A DNA stretch of 64,000 nucleotides from Corynespora cassiicola (taxonomy: Eukaryota; Ascomycota; Dothideomycetes; Pleosporales; Corynesporascaceae), in NCBI GenBank assembly GCA_022059125.1, contig JAEUWY010000005.1, positions 1,240,001 to 1,304,000 on the forward strand, read 5' to 3'. Within the stretch, counting starts at the first letter, position 1. The number at the start of each line of letters is the position of its first letter. The notes under the pieces were generated by a model. That model was not told the origin of the DNA and made no database searches. It worked only from the letters and a program-made list of their open reading frames with translations. A program made the translations under genes and the position numbers. This document shows, piece after piece, positions 45,066 through 56,491 of the stretch.

Positions 45066-46411
45066 TCATGCCACTTCCTGGACGGTAGTAGGCGCGTCTA
45101 CCGCCATCTCTTCGTGCCGCAGCTCCGACGGAGCCACCTCGCGCTCCTGTATGCTCTCCTTGATCTGGCTTGCTTCGGCCTGCCGAACCTGCCACGACTC
45201 GTCCCTCCACCACGGGATCTTGCCATCTGCAGGTGGAATCTCCAACTTCTTCGAGGGAACCACGTCTTCCTCGAGACGGGTGAAAATGGCCGGATCCTCG
45301 GACAAGCCCGCCTCGATGCGCTTCCGCTTCGCCTTGGCGAGCTCGGCCTCCATGATGTTCTCGACGAGCAGCTCCTTCCGTGTCCACTCCTCTCTGCGCT
45401 TCTTCTCTAGCACCTCGGCTTCGGCGCGGAGCTGCTCCCCCTCCTGGTTGGCCCAGAGCAATTGCCGGCGCAGCAGGCGGAACAGCTCAGGGGCAGGAAG
45501 TAAGAGCTCGTCGGGTGAGAACTGTACGTCTGGCGGAAACTGCACGATGGTGGGCGCGCCCGGAGAAGCAGTGTCTTGGATGTATGTGATGTTGTTGTGA
45601 GCATATTCGGCATCTGCGCTCAGAGGCACCGAGGCACTGTTCGGGGCGTGCGAGGATGGTGAGGCGGGCGTAGAGCCCTTCTCCTGTGCGCGTCTCTCGT
45701 TGTTGAGGACGAGCTTCAGGCGTTGAAGCTTGTTCGTGGGGTTCGAAGAGTGATGCTTGGGGACGGGGTCGGAAGGGCGTAGAGCTTCGGTCTCGTGGAC
45801 GGTTCGCATGTGTTTCGCGAGGGCGTCGGATCGTGTGAAAGAGCGGTCGCATTCTTGAAAAGTCAGCCATTGAAACCTGCAGAGAAGCGGTAGAACAGTG
45901 CGGGCATACCCGGAAGTGTGCAGTAAAAGGGCTTCTCTCGTGTGTGGCTCCGCATGTGTGCCCTCAGAGCATATCCGCTGGCATGGGGGATGCCCTTGCG
46001 GTTGCAGTCGCTCCATTCGCAGCTGTACTTCTTCTGTCGTGGGGTGATGTGGTCTTCGTGCAGATGCTCGACGAGTTTGTCCATGTTCTCCAGGTCGCCG
46101 GCCTCGCAGCCCTCCCACTTGCACACGGTGACCTGGTCGTGGCCGTAGTCGTCGTCGGCGGACATGCCGGGGTGGTGCGGCGACGCTGGTACGGAGCCAT
46201 CTGTATCCTCGGAGAGATCGACGAGGTCTTCGACGGGCGGCATGCTCGTGGGCGGGTCTGACTGGGCGCGCGCGTTCATGCGTAGGCGTTTGCTGGGGCG
46301 GTCCGACGGCTCGTGGTCGGGTGTGTGTTCGAGGCTGAGGCGATGGGACTTGATGTCCTCGGGGAAGTCGTCGGAGGCATAGTCGGAGAGGTCTGAGTTG
46401 GCCGAGTCCAT
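45066..46411 (-). CDS. Three-finger C2H2 protein, possibly Iec1/YY1-like INO80 subunit
   Basis: Two exons, complement(45066..45853, 45910..46411), encode 429 aa; an in-frame ATG at 46441 would add 10 residues. The acidic N-terminus (MDSANSDLSDYASDDF) precedes three C-x4-C type fingers: CKWEGC..., CEWSDCNRKG... and CTLPECDRSFTRSD.... The linkers TREKPFYC and HMRTVHETEALRPSDP are present. The C-terminal half is helical and charged, with KRKRIEAGL and IPWWRDESW. S. pombe Iec1 and animal YY1 are GLI-type finger proteins found in INO80 chromatin remodellers, and this Pezizomycotina protein looks like their counterpart; I hold that at moderate confidence. The 56-nt intron joins YCTLPE to CDRSF, completing finger 3. 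Confidence 0.85.
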
Positions 46412-46877
46412 GGTTAAAGATGCGGGATGCGCGATGAACATTCACTGTGAAAGGAGGGAAGGAAGGACGACGGCGCGGCGGCGTGTTGAGCCATGGGCGT
46501 CGGAGAACGCACGGGCCGCCGAGTTGAGGTGCTGCTTGGGGCCGCCGCATATTTTTTAGCCTCTCCATCCTTCGCCCAACCTCACCACTCCCACACGCAC
46601 ACGCACACGCTCCAGCTGTCGTGCGTGTGCGCCGGTCTATTCACGTATGTATGCCTTGCTCACACCTCCCTCTATTATTGCATGATGAAGTTTTAGAGTT
46701 CTGCAATTCCAACGCGTCTGCTTCTCGCAGGCGCGAATGCGGAGTGCTCTTACACTACACTTGATCTGACACCCCTTCGCTTCATTCCACTTCACCATCA
46801 GCTTGCATTGTGGTCGACAGTGCTAACATTCAATTGCGCCTATCAGATATCCTACTATACACGTCCGTATACCTCGT
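46412..46877. other. Intergenic region, C2H2 gene promoter and reductase 3' end
   Basis: The 466 bp include a short CACACG dinucleotide-like run at about 46590-46610 and AT-rich sequence to 46860. No gene was seen. Confidence 0.5.
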
Positions 46878-47968
46878 TCACATCTCCACCACCTTCATTC
46901 CATCAGCGTCGTACCTGGTGCCGACTGGAGGGAATTTCTTCAGAATCTCGGCCAGCACAGCGAGGTCCTGGTCGTTAAGCTTTGAGGGCTTCAAGTTCTC
47001 CGTGACACGCTCGGTGGTCGTGGCGCCTGGGATGGGGATAATCTGAGCCCCTCCCTTCCCGCTGCGAGCCAGCAGCCATCCAATGGCAATTTGCGCCGGA
47101 GTGGCACCCTTCTCCGCAGCAATCTTCTCGACCTCGCGCAGGAGTTTCAGGTTCTCATCGAACACACCAGGCTGGAAGCGGGGGAGATGGTGTAGGAACG
47201 AGTCCTTGGGGATGTCGCTGGGCTTCTTGAACTGGCCAGTCTAGACGCCCGTCAGCTCCGTTGCAATGGCCCAAAGGTAGGGATCTTACCAAGAAGCCTC
47301 GTCCGAGAGGCGAGTAGGCCACGATGGGGATGCCCAGCTCTCCGCATGTCTCAAAGACGCCGTTCTCGAAGATGTCTGTCGACCACAGAGACACTTCGAC
47401 TTCAACGGCCGATATCGGGTGCACACTGTGTGCTTTCCGGATCGTGTTGGCACCGACCTCCGACAAGCTGATTCCTCCTAGCTTGCCTTCCTTGACGTAC
47501 TCTGCAATGTAGCTGATGGTGTCCTCAATTGGCACCTTGGGGTCCACGCGCGCGCACTCGAAAAGATCAAGCGACTTCTTGCCATCGAGCACTTTCAAGC
47601 ATTCGTCAATGCTGCGCCGTACGTTCTCCTTGCTACCGTCGGGCATCAGCTGCCCGCGTACAAGACCTCCCTTGATTGAGAGCACAACCTGTTCCGCGTC
47701 CTCGGGATACTTGGTGAAGTACTCATTGAGCAAGTGCAGTGAGTTCCTCTCGGGGGTTCCGTAGAGCTCGCCGCCGTTCCAGAACTTGGCTCCGAGGGAG
47801 ATCGCAGTGCGCATAGCTGCGAATGATTGCTCCTGCGAAGGAGGGTTTGCGCGCCAGGTTAGGCCTAGACTGAGTCAGTGCTGCTGAAGGTAGGTTCAAA
47901 ACTGCACCAAACATACCCATGAGGCCGTAGCCAACATCGCCGACTTCTTTTCCTACGAGCTTGACCAT
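46878..47968 (-). CDS. Aldo-keto reductase, pyridoxal-reductase (Plr1) type
   Basis: Three exons, complement(46878..47240, 47290..47864, 47917..47968), encode 329 aa. The TIM-barrel AKR fold is clear. The catalytic Tyr is in NGGELYG (Tyr52) and the Lys in VLSIKGG (Lys82). The usual His position reads ECARVD and the Asp before the Tyr is replaced by Asn, both as I recall for the AKR8 pyridoxal reductases such as S. pombe Plr1. AYSPLGRGFLTGQF and the cofactor-site IIPIPGATTTERVTENL complete the pattern. The expected reaction is NADPH-dependent reduction of pyridoxal to pyridoxine in the cytosol; other small aldehydes are possible. Joins restore MGLTWRANPP and RGFLTGQF. Confidence 0.92.
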
Positions 47969-48778
47969 GGTGATGTTGAGTGAAGGGTGATTGCGGGGCA
48001 GAGAAGAAGATGGAATATCAAAGTTTTCTCTTCAATGTCTTCAACGAGATAAATGGTCCGTCTTTGATGGCGAATTCAAATCACCGAATGCTGTTCTGTA
48101 TGATCAAAGCAGCTTTCTCTTCGCCTTTATACAATCGTTGTCGCCCCCGAGATTTGTTTGCAGCCCCATACGTCAGGACAAGCCATGTCTCTGTACAGAG
48201 GTAGATGTGCGCCCCGCCGCCCGGACGGAGTTGCACTAGCCGCCAGCCTAACTCCGGCGCTCAGCCAATCACAATGGAGCCCGCTGCTTAACCCCACGAC
48301 CTGGGAGTTAATCGACGGAGTTAGCATGAGGCTCTTTACCTGCTTCAACCGTTTCTGTGGTCGACCGGAGGAAAGCACAAGACCGGGCCGAAGTGTGCCC
48401 GGAGATGTCTGTATAACTGGGACGAGGCCGGCGCCTCGACTCGGGCATCGGTATCTATGCTCGAGCGAGCGTGCAGCCATGTTGAACCGACGGTGAGATT
48501 GTGGCCGACATTGAGAGGACAGCTTCGTTGCGGATATTTTTCTCCCGAGCGAGGGCAATGGAGAGAGCGTTTAGCACAAGCAAATTTGTGCTCTGTAGTG
48601 TTCTAGAACGCGTCGACTCCAAATAGCTGTCTATCAAATGTAACTAGCGATACAGTGTCCTCTATCTAACCCAGTCTATCACAGTTTTGCACCATGCGTC
48701 TCGAATATCAGGTCGCATGGATCTATCGATTCCACATCACAACCCTTCTACAGGCAAATCCCCCCCTCTCATATCCTC
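47969..48778. other. Intergenic region, reductase promoter
   Basis: The 810 bp hold the promoter of the reductase and the 3' end of the ceramidase gene. Only chance frames were seen. Confidence 0.5.
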
Positions 48779-50039
48779 CTATTCGGTCTTCTTTCCATCT
48801 TCCGTTCCCTCAATGTCCCTCAGCACAGCTCTTACAGGCCAGACGAAACCCTCCTCAATCTTGTCCGTCTTGCCCTCTTCAATCGTGACCAGGTACTCAA
48901 CAAGCGCCATGCCGACATACGCCCCGATACCCGTGAAAATATGCCACCAACCATGCAGCTCGAACAAAAAGCCCCAGGGCAGCCCCAACGACCTCTTGAA
49001 GCTGGTGACATGGCTGCAGAGGTGGAAGTCGATGCTCCAGAGGAAGTAGCCAAAGAGGCCGCTGCCAGTGCCGAACGAGGCCATGGACCGCAGGCGCTCG
49101 CGGCTGGGCTCGTTGGAGATGCGCTCGCGGATGAGCTTGCGGATCTTGCGGCCCGTCAGGAAGACCATGACGGCGAAGGCCACCTCGTGCATGATGATTT
49201 CGTCGGCCCAGCAGTGGTAGATGGAGATGGGGATGAGGGAGCCCAGGATGTAGACGGTTACTTTGATGCGCTGGGCGCGGGGGGCATCGAAAGTGTAGAG
49301 TTGGTGAAGTAGGGCGCCAACGGCGAGGAACATGGAGAGATCATCGCCTAGGAGGAGTCAGAAGGAATGGGACTTTTATTAGAGAACATATGTGGAGTGG
49401 TGAGGCGGCGAAGGGAGAGTGCAGCAGCGAAGGAAGAGTGCTGAGCTTGAGCATGAAAACAGCGTGATGCTGGAATGATAATAAAGAGAAGGAGTGGGGA
49501 TAGAATAGTCAAACGCAGGCCTCCGTCGGATTTAAAGATAATATAAGAGGTATTTCCGAATGAAGAAAGAGCCTACCCATTTGAGAATGATATTTCAATG
49601 TCGCATGGAACCAGGCGGACAGTGCACCAACTCCTATAAGCCCCCAGTATGGAAAGGCTAGAGTCGAGAATAGACCCCCGTCTTGGCGAGGATAAACTCG
49701 TCGGAGGCCATGGATGCCATAAATGACTAGTTGGATCAGCACTACACTTGCTGGAAAACGCTTCAACAGGGGGGGCTCACCGTAGATCAAATTCGTCAGT
49801 GTGTTCACGAACTCGCCGGCATACTCTGTTATTATGTAGTCCTTTTTCAATCCATTAACCAAGATTGAAGCCGCCAGCTAACTGAATAAATACCTCTTCA
49901 CAGAAACTGCATAAAGTCAACGATCTGTCCGTATGAAACTTTCGTGTTGAGGCTCGCCAGTTGCTTACTTGTGATTGGAAGTCGGCGTGCCCCAGGCGCC
50001 TGAGATGGGACTTTCTCCGTAAGGCCAACGAAACTGCAT
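48779..50039 (-). CDS. Alkaline ceramidase (Ypc1/Ydc1/ACER family)
   Basis: Five exons, complement(48779..49347, 49577..49726, 49781..49841, 49894..49906, 49969..50039), encode 287 aa. Exon 2 is 13 nt long. The N-terminus reads MQFRWPYGESPISGAWGTPT, then NFCEEDYIITEY, the family signature. Metal and catalytic residues by comparison with ACER3 are Ser85 and His89 (SAWFHATL), the Asp at 100/101 (GDDLSM), and His230 and His234 (HGWWH). Seven membrane helices are expected, as in the CREST superfamily. The enzyme hydrolyses phyto- or dihydroceramide in the ER to free sphingoid base. Frame and conserved residues only work with the micro-exon included. Intron 4 is long for this locus (229 nt). Confidence 0.92.
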
Positions 50040-50352
50040 AGTTTTGAGGACTAGTTGGAAAATAGATTGGGAACGCAGCCAAGCGATTGTCTGAAAAGTC
50101 GGGTCGTGAGGTGTGTCGTTTAGTTGAACCCTAGTTGAAGGGGCTAGTGAGCTTTGACCAGTTGCATGTTACGCCTTTCCCAAACGGGATGCTAGCAGCT
50201 GAGGGAAGCCCGAAAACACCTCAGCCGAGCCCGATGCTAGGATAGCTGCCTCTTGAGTACGCAAGTAATCTTTTCTATTTCGTGTCTACTAAAACGGACT
50301 CTATACCATTTTTGAGCCTCGTGTCAATGGCCCATGATGCATAACTAGCTGA
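50040..50352. other. Intergenic region, ceramidase promoter
   Basis: These 313 bp hold the ceramidase promoter and the 3' end of the GH2 pseudogene; nothing else was seen. Confidence 0.5.
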
Positions 50353-52501
50353 TTACTTGTTTTGTGCAATGGTAATTGACGCACTTCCGTGCCTCTTGCT
50401 TGTCGCCTTAACCACAACCATACCAGAGGTTGTGCTGGACCGGACAACTGCCAGAGCCTGACCTCGAAACATGGTGTGAAAACTGTCATCAAACCTCTCG
50501 GCAGTGTCAGGCTTGCCTGTGCCCAGACCTGCCAGAGTCGCCGGGCCCGTAACTTCGACCACGACTTCATCGTCGTCGTTCATTTCAAGCACGTCCTTGT
50601 CATCTGACAGCTCCAATCGAATGAAGGCCAAATCTTGTCCATCCGCGATAAGGTCTTGACTCTTTTCGTTGATCATCTTCAGCGAGGCTGGACCAGCTGA
50701 GGACACGGTACTGCGAGAGCGCTCGACTCCGTCCGTGTACGCGATTGCAACAAGCTCTCCAGGCTCATACTGAGTCGTGAATTTGGCCGTATAGTTTGTG
50801 TGAAGCCCACTCTTCGCACGACCAAGGGAGCGATCATTCAAGAAAAGCTCGACCTCCTGCTATTGGCTAACCACCTCCACATACGATTTCTTCCCCTCGC
50901 AACCTTTCCACCCCCACTAGGTTTGGGATGCGCTTGACCTGGTCCCAGTTATGTACAACATCGGGCGGGGTAGACTCGGTGCCGAGGAGCAGACGCGAGG
51001 GGTGTAGGCGTTCGTCTCTAGACCAACGGCAGGAACCGTAATTATAGCCTGCAATGTCCATGTATGAATACAGGGTCTCGGTGACAGTATTGGTATAGGG
51101 GAGCATGGATATGTAGTTCATTACGCCCGTTAGCTGATTGAACAGCTGATTGAAGAGCGAGCTCCCCAAGTTGGTCATTATTGATCCTCCTCCTATCGAC
51201 GGGGGCGTAGATGGATCTCCCGGAGGTACTTTGGAGAATGACACTATTGCTATCATCAAGTTCACGGCTACCGTGTTCGGGCGGGTGGGATCGATGGAGC
51301 GTTGGTAATCGAGAAGATTCTTTGCAGCTGCGTGGCCGAAGGCGGTGCTCGGCTCAGTCACCTCGTTGCCAAGTGAGTACATGATGACTGAAGCGTGGTT
51401 TCGCGCCCTCGCCACCATGGCATCGATGTCTGTCTTCCACCGTTCGAGAAAATTGCCTGCTTCGTCGTGGTCGGATTTTGCCATGTACCAATAGTCCGAG
51501 TACTCGTCCATTACATACATGCCCACTTCATCGCAGGCTTCAAGAAGTGCTGCCGAGGCTGGATGATGCGACATGCGTATGGCATTAAAACCAGATTCTT
51601 TCATCAATTTCATGCGCCGAACTTCTGCGGCTTTGAGGCTCACTGCACCCAAAACCCCGTTGTCTGCATGGATACATCCACCCCGCAGCAGCACGATCTT
51701 GCCGTTGACAAGTAGCCCTTTCTGGGGTACCCATTCAAGGGTACGCAAGCAATAATTGAAAGAGTAAACGTCATTCTTGACGGTCACGGTGCAGTCGTAT
51801 AGATTTGGTGTCTCGGCGGACCAAAGTGCTGGCCTCACAACGTCTAGCTTCCTGTGGATTTCGGACCCGGATGTTTGGCTTTTCCAGACTGCTATCTCGT
51901 GTCCCGGTCGAGAGAGCTCCACTTTTACTGGCATCTCTACATTTCCAGGATTATTCAATAAGATGTCGACAGCGGCATGAGCGTTTCCATCCACGGATAC
52001 AGTATTGAGCCTTATGCCATCGGGCAACAGCATGTCATGGCTGCGCACGAGAAGCGCCACCTCGCGATGAATTCCAGATCCAGTGTACCATCGCGCAGAG
52101 GATTGGCAGTCATTGTCGACATGGACCTCGATCGTATTGGCGCTGCCGGCAATAAGATGGACGTCAATTCGGACTTGAAATCTGGTCCAGCCTGATAAGC
52201 AGCCCCCCACGTCTTTGCCATTGACAACAACGCGACTGTGTTTGTACACGCCATCAAAGATGAGGTCAATCACCTTGCCAGAGATATTGTCAGGCACATG
52301 CCATATTTTCCGGTATATGTATTTGCCGCCAAGGAAGTTGGCCATGTGCGTGCCTGAGGGGGAGTCTTCTCTGCGCCCCTCACGTAGCATAGCATCGTGT
52401 GGTAGTGTTATGGGTAGCTATTCGGGTTCTTCGGTAGGTCGGTATTCCCAGTCGTCGTTCAAAGAAGAGGCAGCGCCGCCTGCTTTTTTAATTGATCCCA
52501 T
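50353..52501 (-). pseudogene. Broken GH2-family glycosidase (beta-galactosidase/glucuronidase type)
   Basis: From ATG 52501 the frame reads 27 codons (SLNDDWEYRPTEEPE, the usual GH2 start) and hits TAG at 52418-52420. The same frame continues without a break: LPITLPHDAML, the jelly-roll GGKYIYRKIW, then WYTGSGIHREV. The TIM barrel carries the acid/base region SLGNEVTE and nucleophile region LLGTESTP. At NLVG (about 50911-50923) it breaks off. The next recognisable part, WKGCEGKKSYVEVVSQ, belongs roughly 120 residues further on in normal GH2 proteins and is in another frame. A second TAG (50860-50862) interrupts it before EVELFLNDRSLGRAK and an intact C-terminal domain. An intron cannot explain the gap because the missing barrel end is nowhere in the DNA. 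The predicted product is inactive. GH2 enzymes cleave beta-galactosides, beta-glucuronides or beta-mannosides. Confidence 0.82.
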
Positions 52502-53049
52502 TTTAGTCGTAATTCAGTGGATAGGTCCCAAAAACAAAGAGCTTGAGCAGTAGAAGGGCAGAAGGGCAGTAACCTGTACTGAATCGATGAGGGAGAAGAC
52601 AAGGTTTCGACAAATATATACCATTTCCCTTTTGAGCGTCGATCTAGTTCCCCGGAACACGGAAACACAGCCACGCCGATGAATAGTTATGACGATAGAA
52701 ATGGCGATCTAGCGCTAGAGCGGTGATCTAGATCTTTGGACTACGGAAACGCAGCTATGACCAGAAAAGATTTGACAACTGGGGCAAAACATCAATTAGT
52801 GTTACAAAGTATTTGCAGGATTTCCGACTGACAATCCATCCATAGTTATTTTTCGCAGCGCTCACTAGGTACGTAACAGCCTTAGTGTGGTGAGGCTACT
52901 AACCTATGATAACCTCTGAGGAGACACATGCGTCACTTGGCCCTATATCCACAACAGTCTATCTTCCTGACTTTGAAATTGACAGACTTTTGGTGGACAT
53001 GACCTTATGAGATACAAAAATTGGCAAAAAAAAAATAACCAATTGATCA
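52502..53049. other. Intergenic region, no gene seen
   Basis: The 548 bp upstream of the GH2 pseudogene are AT-rich and contain the Pol III terminator of the tRNA gene at their right end. Confidence 0.5.
53026..53035 (-). terminator. Pol III terminator of tRNA-Pro
   Basis: A run of ten A on the plus strand, so ten T on the tRNA strand, begins 14 nt past the 3' end of the tRNA. This is the standard RNA polymerase III stop signal. Confidence 0.8.
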
Positions 53050-53136
53050 GGGCCTGACCGGGATTTGAACCCGGGGCCTCCTGCATGCTTGAGAAGAGAA
53101 CCCAAAGCAGGAATCATACGACTAGACCATCAGGCC
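53050..53136 (-). tRNA. tRNA-Pro (anticodon UGG) with a 15-nt intron
   Basis: The 7-bp acceptor stem pairs GGCCTGA with TCAGGCC, with discriminator C at 53050. The D arm contains TGGTCTAGT (A box). The anticodon stem CCTGC/GCAGG holds loop TTTGGG...T with anticodon TGG at 53102-53104. The T arm is CCCGGGTTCAAATCCCGG (B box). The intron is 53086-53100, directly after the purine at position 37, the canonical place for nuclear tRNA introns. The mature tRNA is 72 nt before CCA addition. Confidence 0.96.
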
Positions 53137-54664
53137 GATGTAATTGGTTGAAGAAAAGTCATATGTAAAAAATATCTATAGTTTAGTTTCTTGATTCTGA
53201 TGCTCTTTTCTTTAACAATGTCGGGCCGGGAATCCAAAGAAATGCTGACGTGACAAAAGAGTGGAGCAAACTAAATGAGAGTCATGAATAATTTTGGGGC
53301 CATGTGGGTTTAGCGATGAATCATCGACTTGGCGACAAACAATGGGCACGCATAAGAAGCTGAGTACACAATATTTGGCAGCAGGCCTAGCCTTTCTCTA
53401 TTGTTAAAAAATATCGGTGACCATTGATGGCAGTGAGATGCGTGTGAGGTGGTAGCCTTAAGCATCTTCCATACAAAACGTGGAACCCGACATTTGAGGA
53501 GAAACGGATGTGCCAGATCCGCATGTGAATTTTTCCAACTGCAGCTTCACTAAAGAAGGCACTGAGATAATTAAGATAACAGTGCCAAGTTCTATCAACA
53601 TGATCTTTAATATGACCGCCGTCCACCAAAGCATCCCACCTGGCTATGGATTCTGTAGGAACATTTACAGCCTACACCCTTTCGATATCATGTTGCTGGA
53701 GGCTATGCATAACCACCGTGACGGCATGTGCATCCGAATACGAGAACAATGCATGACGTCGGGATGTGCATTCTCATATTGGCATTCCTTGTTCGAGAAG
53801 GCTCGCGAACGCTTGGGGTTCTTACACAGAACAGTTGTGCCACCCAACATACCCATCCTTGCGCCGGTCTCCGAGTGATCGTTCGACCGTAAACACCAAC
53901 TTCCAAGTCCAGCACACTTGGTTGGAATCAGCAATCCTCGAGACACACGAAATACGCTGCCACGAAGGGAAGCGGCGATGCTAGCAACTATGCGCAAAAG
54001 TGTTAGCTTTCGGTGGGCAGTCAAGCATTTGGACGTTTCGGAAGTCAATCATCTGAGAACCTCGGAGGTAAATCATCTGAAAGCTGGGCATTTATCGGAG
54101 GTCTTGTCGCATCAGGCTATCCTGACAAGGTTGCATGATTACCTTGGTATTTATAACTTCAAAGAACCGAGCATGGGGAGACCCATGTACCACGCCGAAT
54201 CACATCGGAGGTGAATGCGCAAGCCCTCGATGCCCAAGAATGTAATGAGGTTACCGAGCCTCTTGAGTGCGCCACTGACGCTGGGAAGCGGGTGAGGAGG
54301 CCTCCACAACGCTTGTCTCTACGCTTCCCTAGATTTACGGTCAAATTCCACCAATGAGCGCTGCACAACTTGCATTTCGCTTCAAGATTAACCCGGCATC
54401 AAGCTCGAGAACATCTGATCATAGAGTCTGTGCTCGATTCATCGAATTTGCCAACCCTTGGAGGATTTGCATGTTGCAGCAATGACCGGTGCAACAACTC
54501 CGATGGGGAAATGCTACGACACGCGAACGTGTCGGGAACCTTCCAAAGGCCATAGGGTTGAATATATCAACTGGCAACATTCCCTTCGTGCGCAGAATCA
54601 GGCAGTGGGCCTTTTTCATTTTGTTTTTCTCCAACTGAACTCGTGAGCGTTTGAGTCTACCGTC
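53137..54664. other. Gene-free stretch between tRNA-Pro and sugar transporter
   Basis: About 1.5 kb with short chance frames (for example 53510-53878). A diverged 24-bp direct repeat lies at 54038-54083. No domain was recognised. Confidence 0.5.
54038..54083. repeat. Imperfect 24-bp direct repeat
   Basis: tcggaagtcaatcatctgag (54038 onwards) is followed at once by tcggaggtaaatcatctgaa (54062 onwards), with 3 mismatches over the first 20 bases. It lies in non-coding DNA. Confidence 0.65.
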
Positions 54665-56491
54665 ATGGGGTTTTCATTGCCCAAGATTTACAATGTGTAC
54701 TTCCTGGCCATCATCGCCACCATGGGCGGTATGCTGTTCGGGTTCGACATCTCATCCATGAGTGCGATCATCGGAACCGAACAGTATCGGTACGCTTACC
54801 AACATGTTATTCTTCCTTGCTCCCAGTTGACCCTTTCCTCCCTAGAAACTACTTCGATAACCCGGCGGGTATTGTTCAGGGAGCCATTGGTTCAGCATTG
54901 GCTGCAGGCTCCGTCGTCGGCTCTGTTATGGCTGGGCCAATCTCTGATAAAATCGGCCGCCGAAACTCTCTGATGTTTGCTTGCCTTTGGTGGCTCGCTG
55001 GAACCGCTCTCCAGACGGCTGTAACTAGCCGTGGCATGCTCATTGTCGGCCGTGTTCTCAACGGAGTCACCGTCGGGATCACATCCTCCCAGGTTCCCGT
55101 GTATTTGGCCGAGATTGCCAAACACAGCCAGCGCGGAGCCATCATTATCATTCAGCAACTTGCCATCGAATGGGGTATTCTGTTCATGTAGGCCGAAGAA
55201 TTGGCGCAAAGTCTTTTAAAGTGATCCCTCTAACATATTTTAGGTACTTCATTGGCTATGGCTGCAGTTTTATCCCCGGCGAGTCCGCGTCCTTTAGAAC
55301 AGCATGGGGCATTCAATTTGTTCCCTGCGCCTTCTTTATGATCGGACTGCCCTTTCTCCCTGAATCACCTCGATGGCTTGCAAAAGTCGACCGTACAGAA
55401 GAAGCTATCCACGTTTTGGCAAATATACAAGCCGGCGGCAATATTGACGATCCCTATGTCATTGCAGAGTACGAAGAAATCATCACTGTACTTACCGCCG
55501 AGCGATTGGCGCCTTCTAGCTGGAGAAAGTTTGTTTACAATGGCATGTGGCGCCGAACTCTGGCTGGATTCAGTGTTCAGGCCTGGCAACAGCTTTCGGG
55601 TGCGAATGTCATGAGTAAGTACTCGTTGAGCGCCATGGTGAATGCTGAGGAATGTTGCTAATCACCTGAGATCGTAGCCTATTATGTTGTATACATTTTC
55701 CAGATGGCAAATCTTAGTGGAAACGTCAACCTCGTTTCTTCCGGTGTGCAGTATGCTCTATTTATCATCTTCTCCAGTATCATGTTCTTCTTTGTGGACA
55801 AGATTGGGCGAAGGACACTGCTCGTCTGGGGAGCAATCGCGATGGGCTTCTGCCACTTTGTCGTCGGTGGCGTTTTGGGTTCCAACTATACCTACGTGCC
55901 TGAGGGTGTAGGAGGCGAAAAGAACGTTACGATGAGGGTGGTAGGACCTCCTGCTCACACCGTCATTGCGTTCTCCTATCTCCTCATCATCATCTACGCC
56001 ATGACCCTCGCACCAATTTGCTGGGTATATGCTGCCGAGGTATGGTCACTTGAGACTCGTGCTATTGGCATGAGTATCGCCGCCATTGGTAATTGGCTCT
56101 TCAACTTCGGTGAGCTCCTTCATTATCGCGGAGTTGCACGCTTGACTAATGCAACGCAGCCATTGGCCTTTTTATTCCTCCCGCTTTCCTCAACATCCGA
56201 TGGAGACTTTTTATTGTCTTTGGTACCTTGTGCATAGCTGCTGCCATCCAGTTCTGGTTCACCTACCCTGAAACTTGTAACAAAACCTTGGAAGAAATTG
56301 AGGTCATGTTCAGCGACGACGGACCGCCGGCCTGGAAGACCAAGAGGGGCCACTCCAGACTCGAAGATGAAATACACGCAGTTTCTACCGCGCAAGCAAA
56401 GGATGAATCCAGGGCTAGTATCGGCAAGGTCATTGAGCAGGAGAAGGCCGCGCTTCACGATGGCCAGGCACAAAAGCAGGAGACTGTCTAA
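54665..56491 (+). CDS. MFS hexose-type sugar transporter
   Basis: Five exons (54665..54789, 54846..55187, 55244..55614, 55678..56109, 56160..56491) encode 533 aa. Twelve membrane helices are expected. Sugar-porter signatures are present: GGMLFGFDISSMS in TM1, DKIGRR after TM2 and again after TM8, RVLNGVTVGITSSQVPVYLAE in TM4-5, PESPRWL before the central loop, QAWQQLSGANVMTYYVVYIF in TM7 and PETCNKTLEEIEVMF after TM12. It imports hexoses or small oligosaccharides by proton symport at the plasma membrane; the exact sugar is unknown. It lies 2.2 kb from the dead GH2 gene and 0.5 kb from a secreted-protein gene on the same strand. Confidence 0.94.

Noticed and set aside
45066..46568. 500-codon uninterrupted reading of the C2H2 gene
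   Set aside because: Upstream of the intron this frame gives Arg/Pro-rich nonsense. The true exon 1 is in another frame and contains two clear C2H2 fingers and the start of the third.
50353..52390. Two separate functional GH2 genes instead of one pseudogene
   Set aside because: The first frame ends just after the nucleophile region and lacks the barrel end; the second has only the C-terminal domain and no start. They are fragments of one gene.
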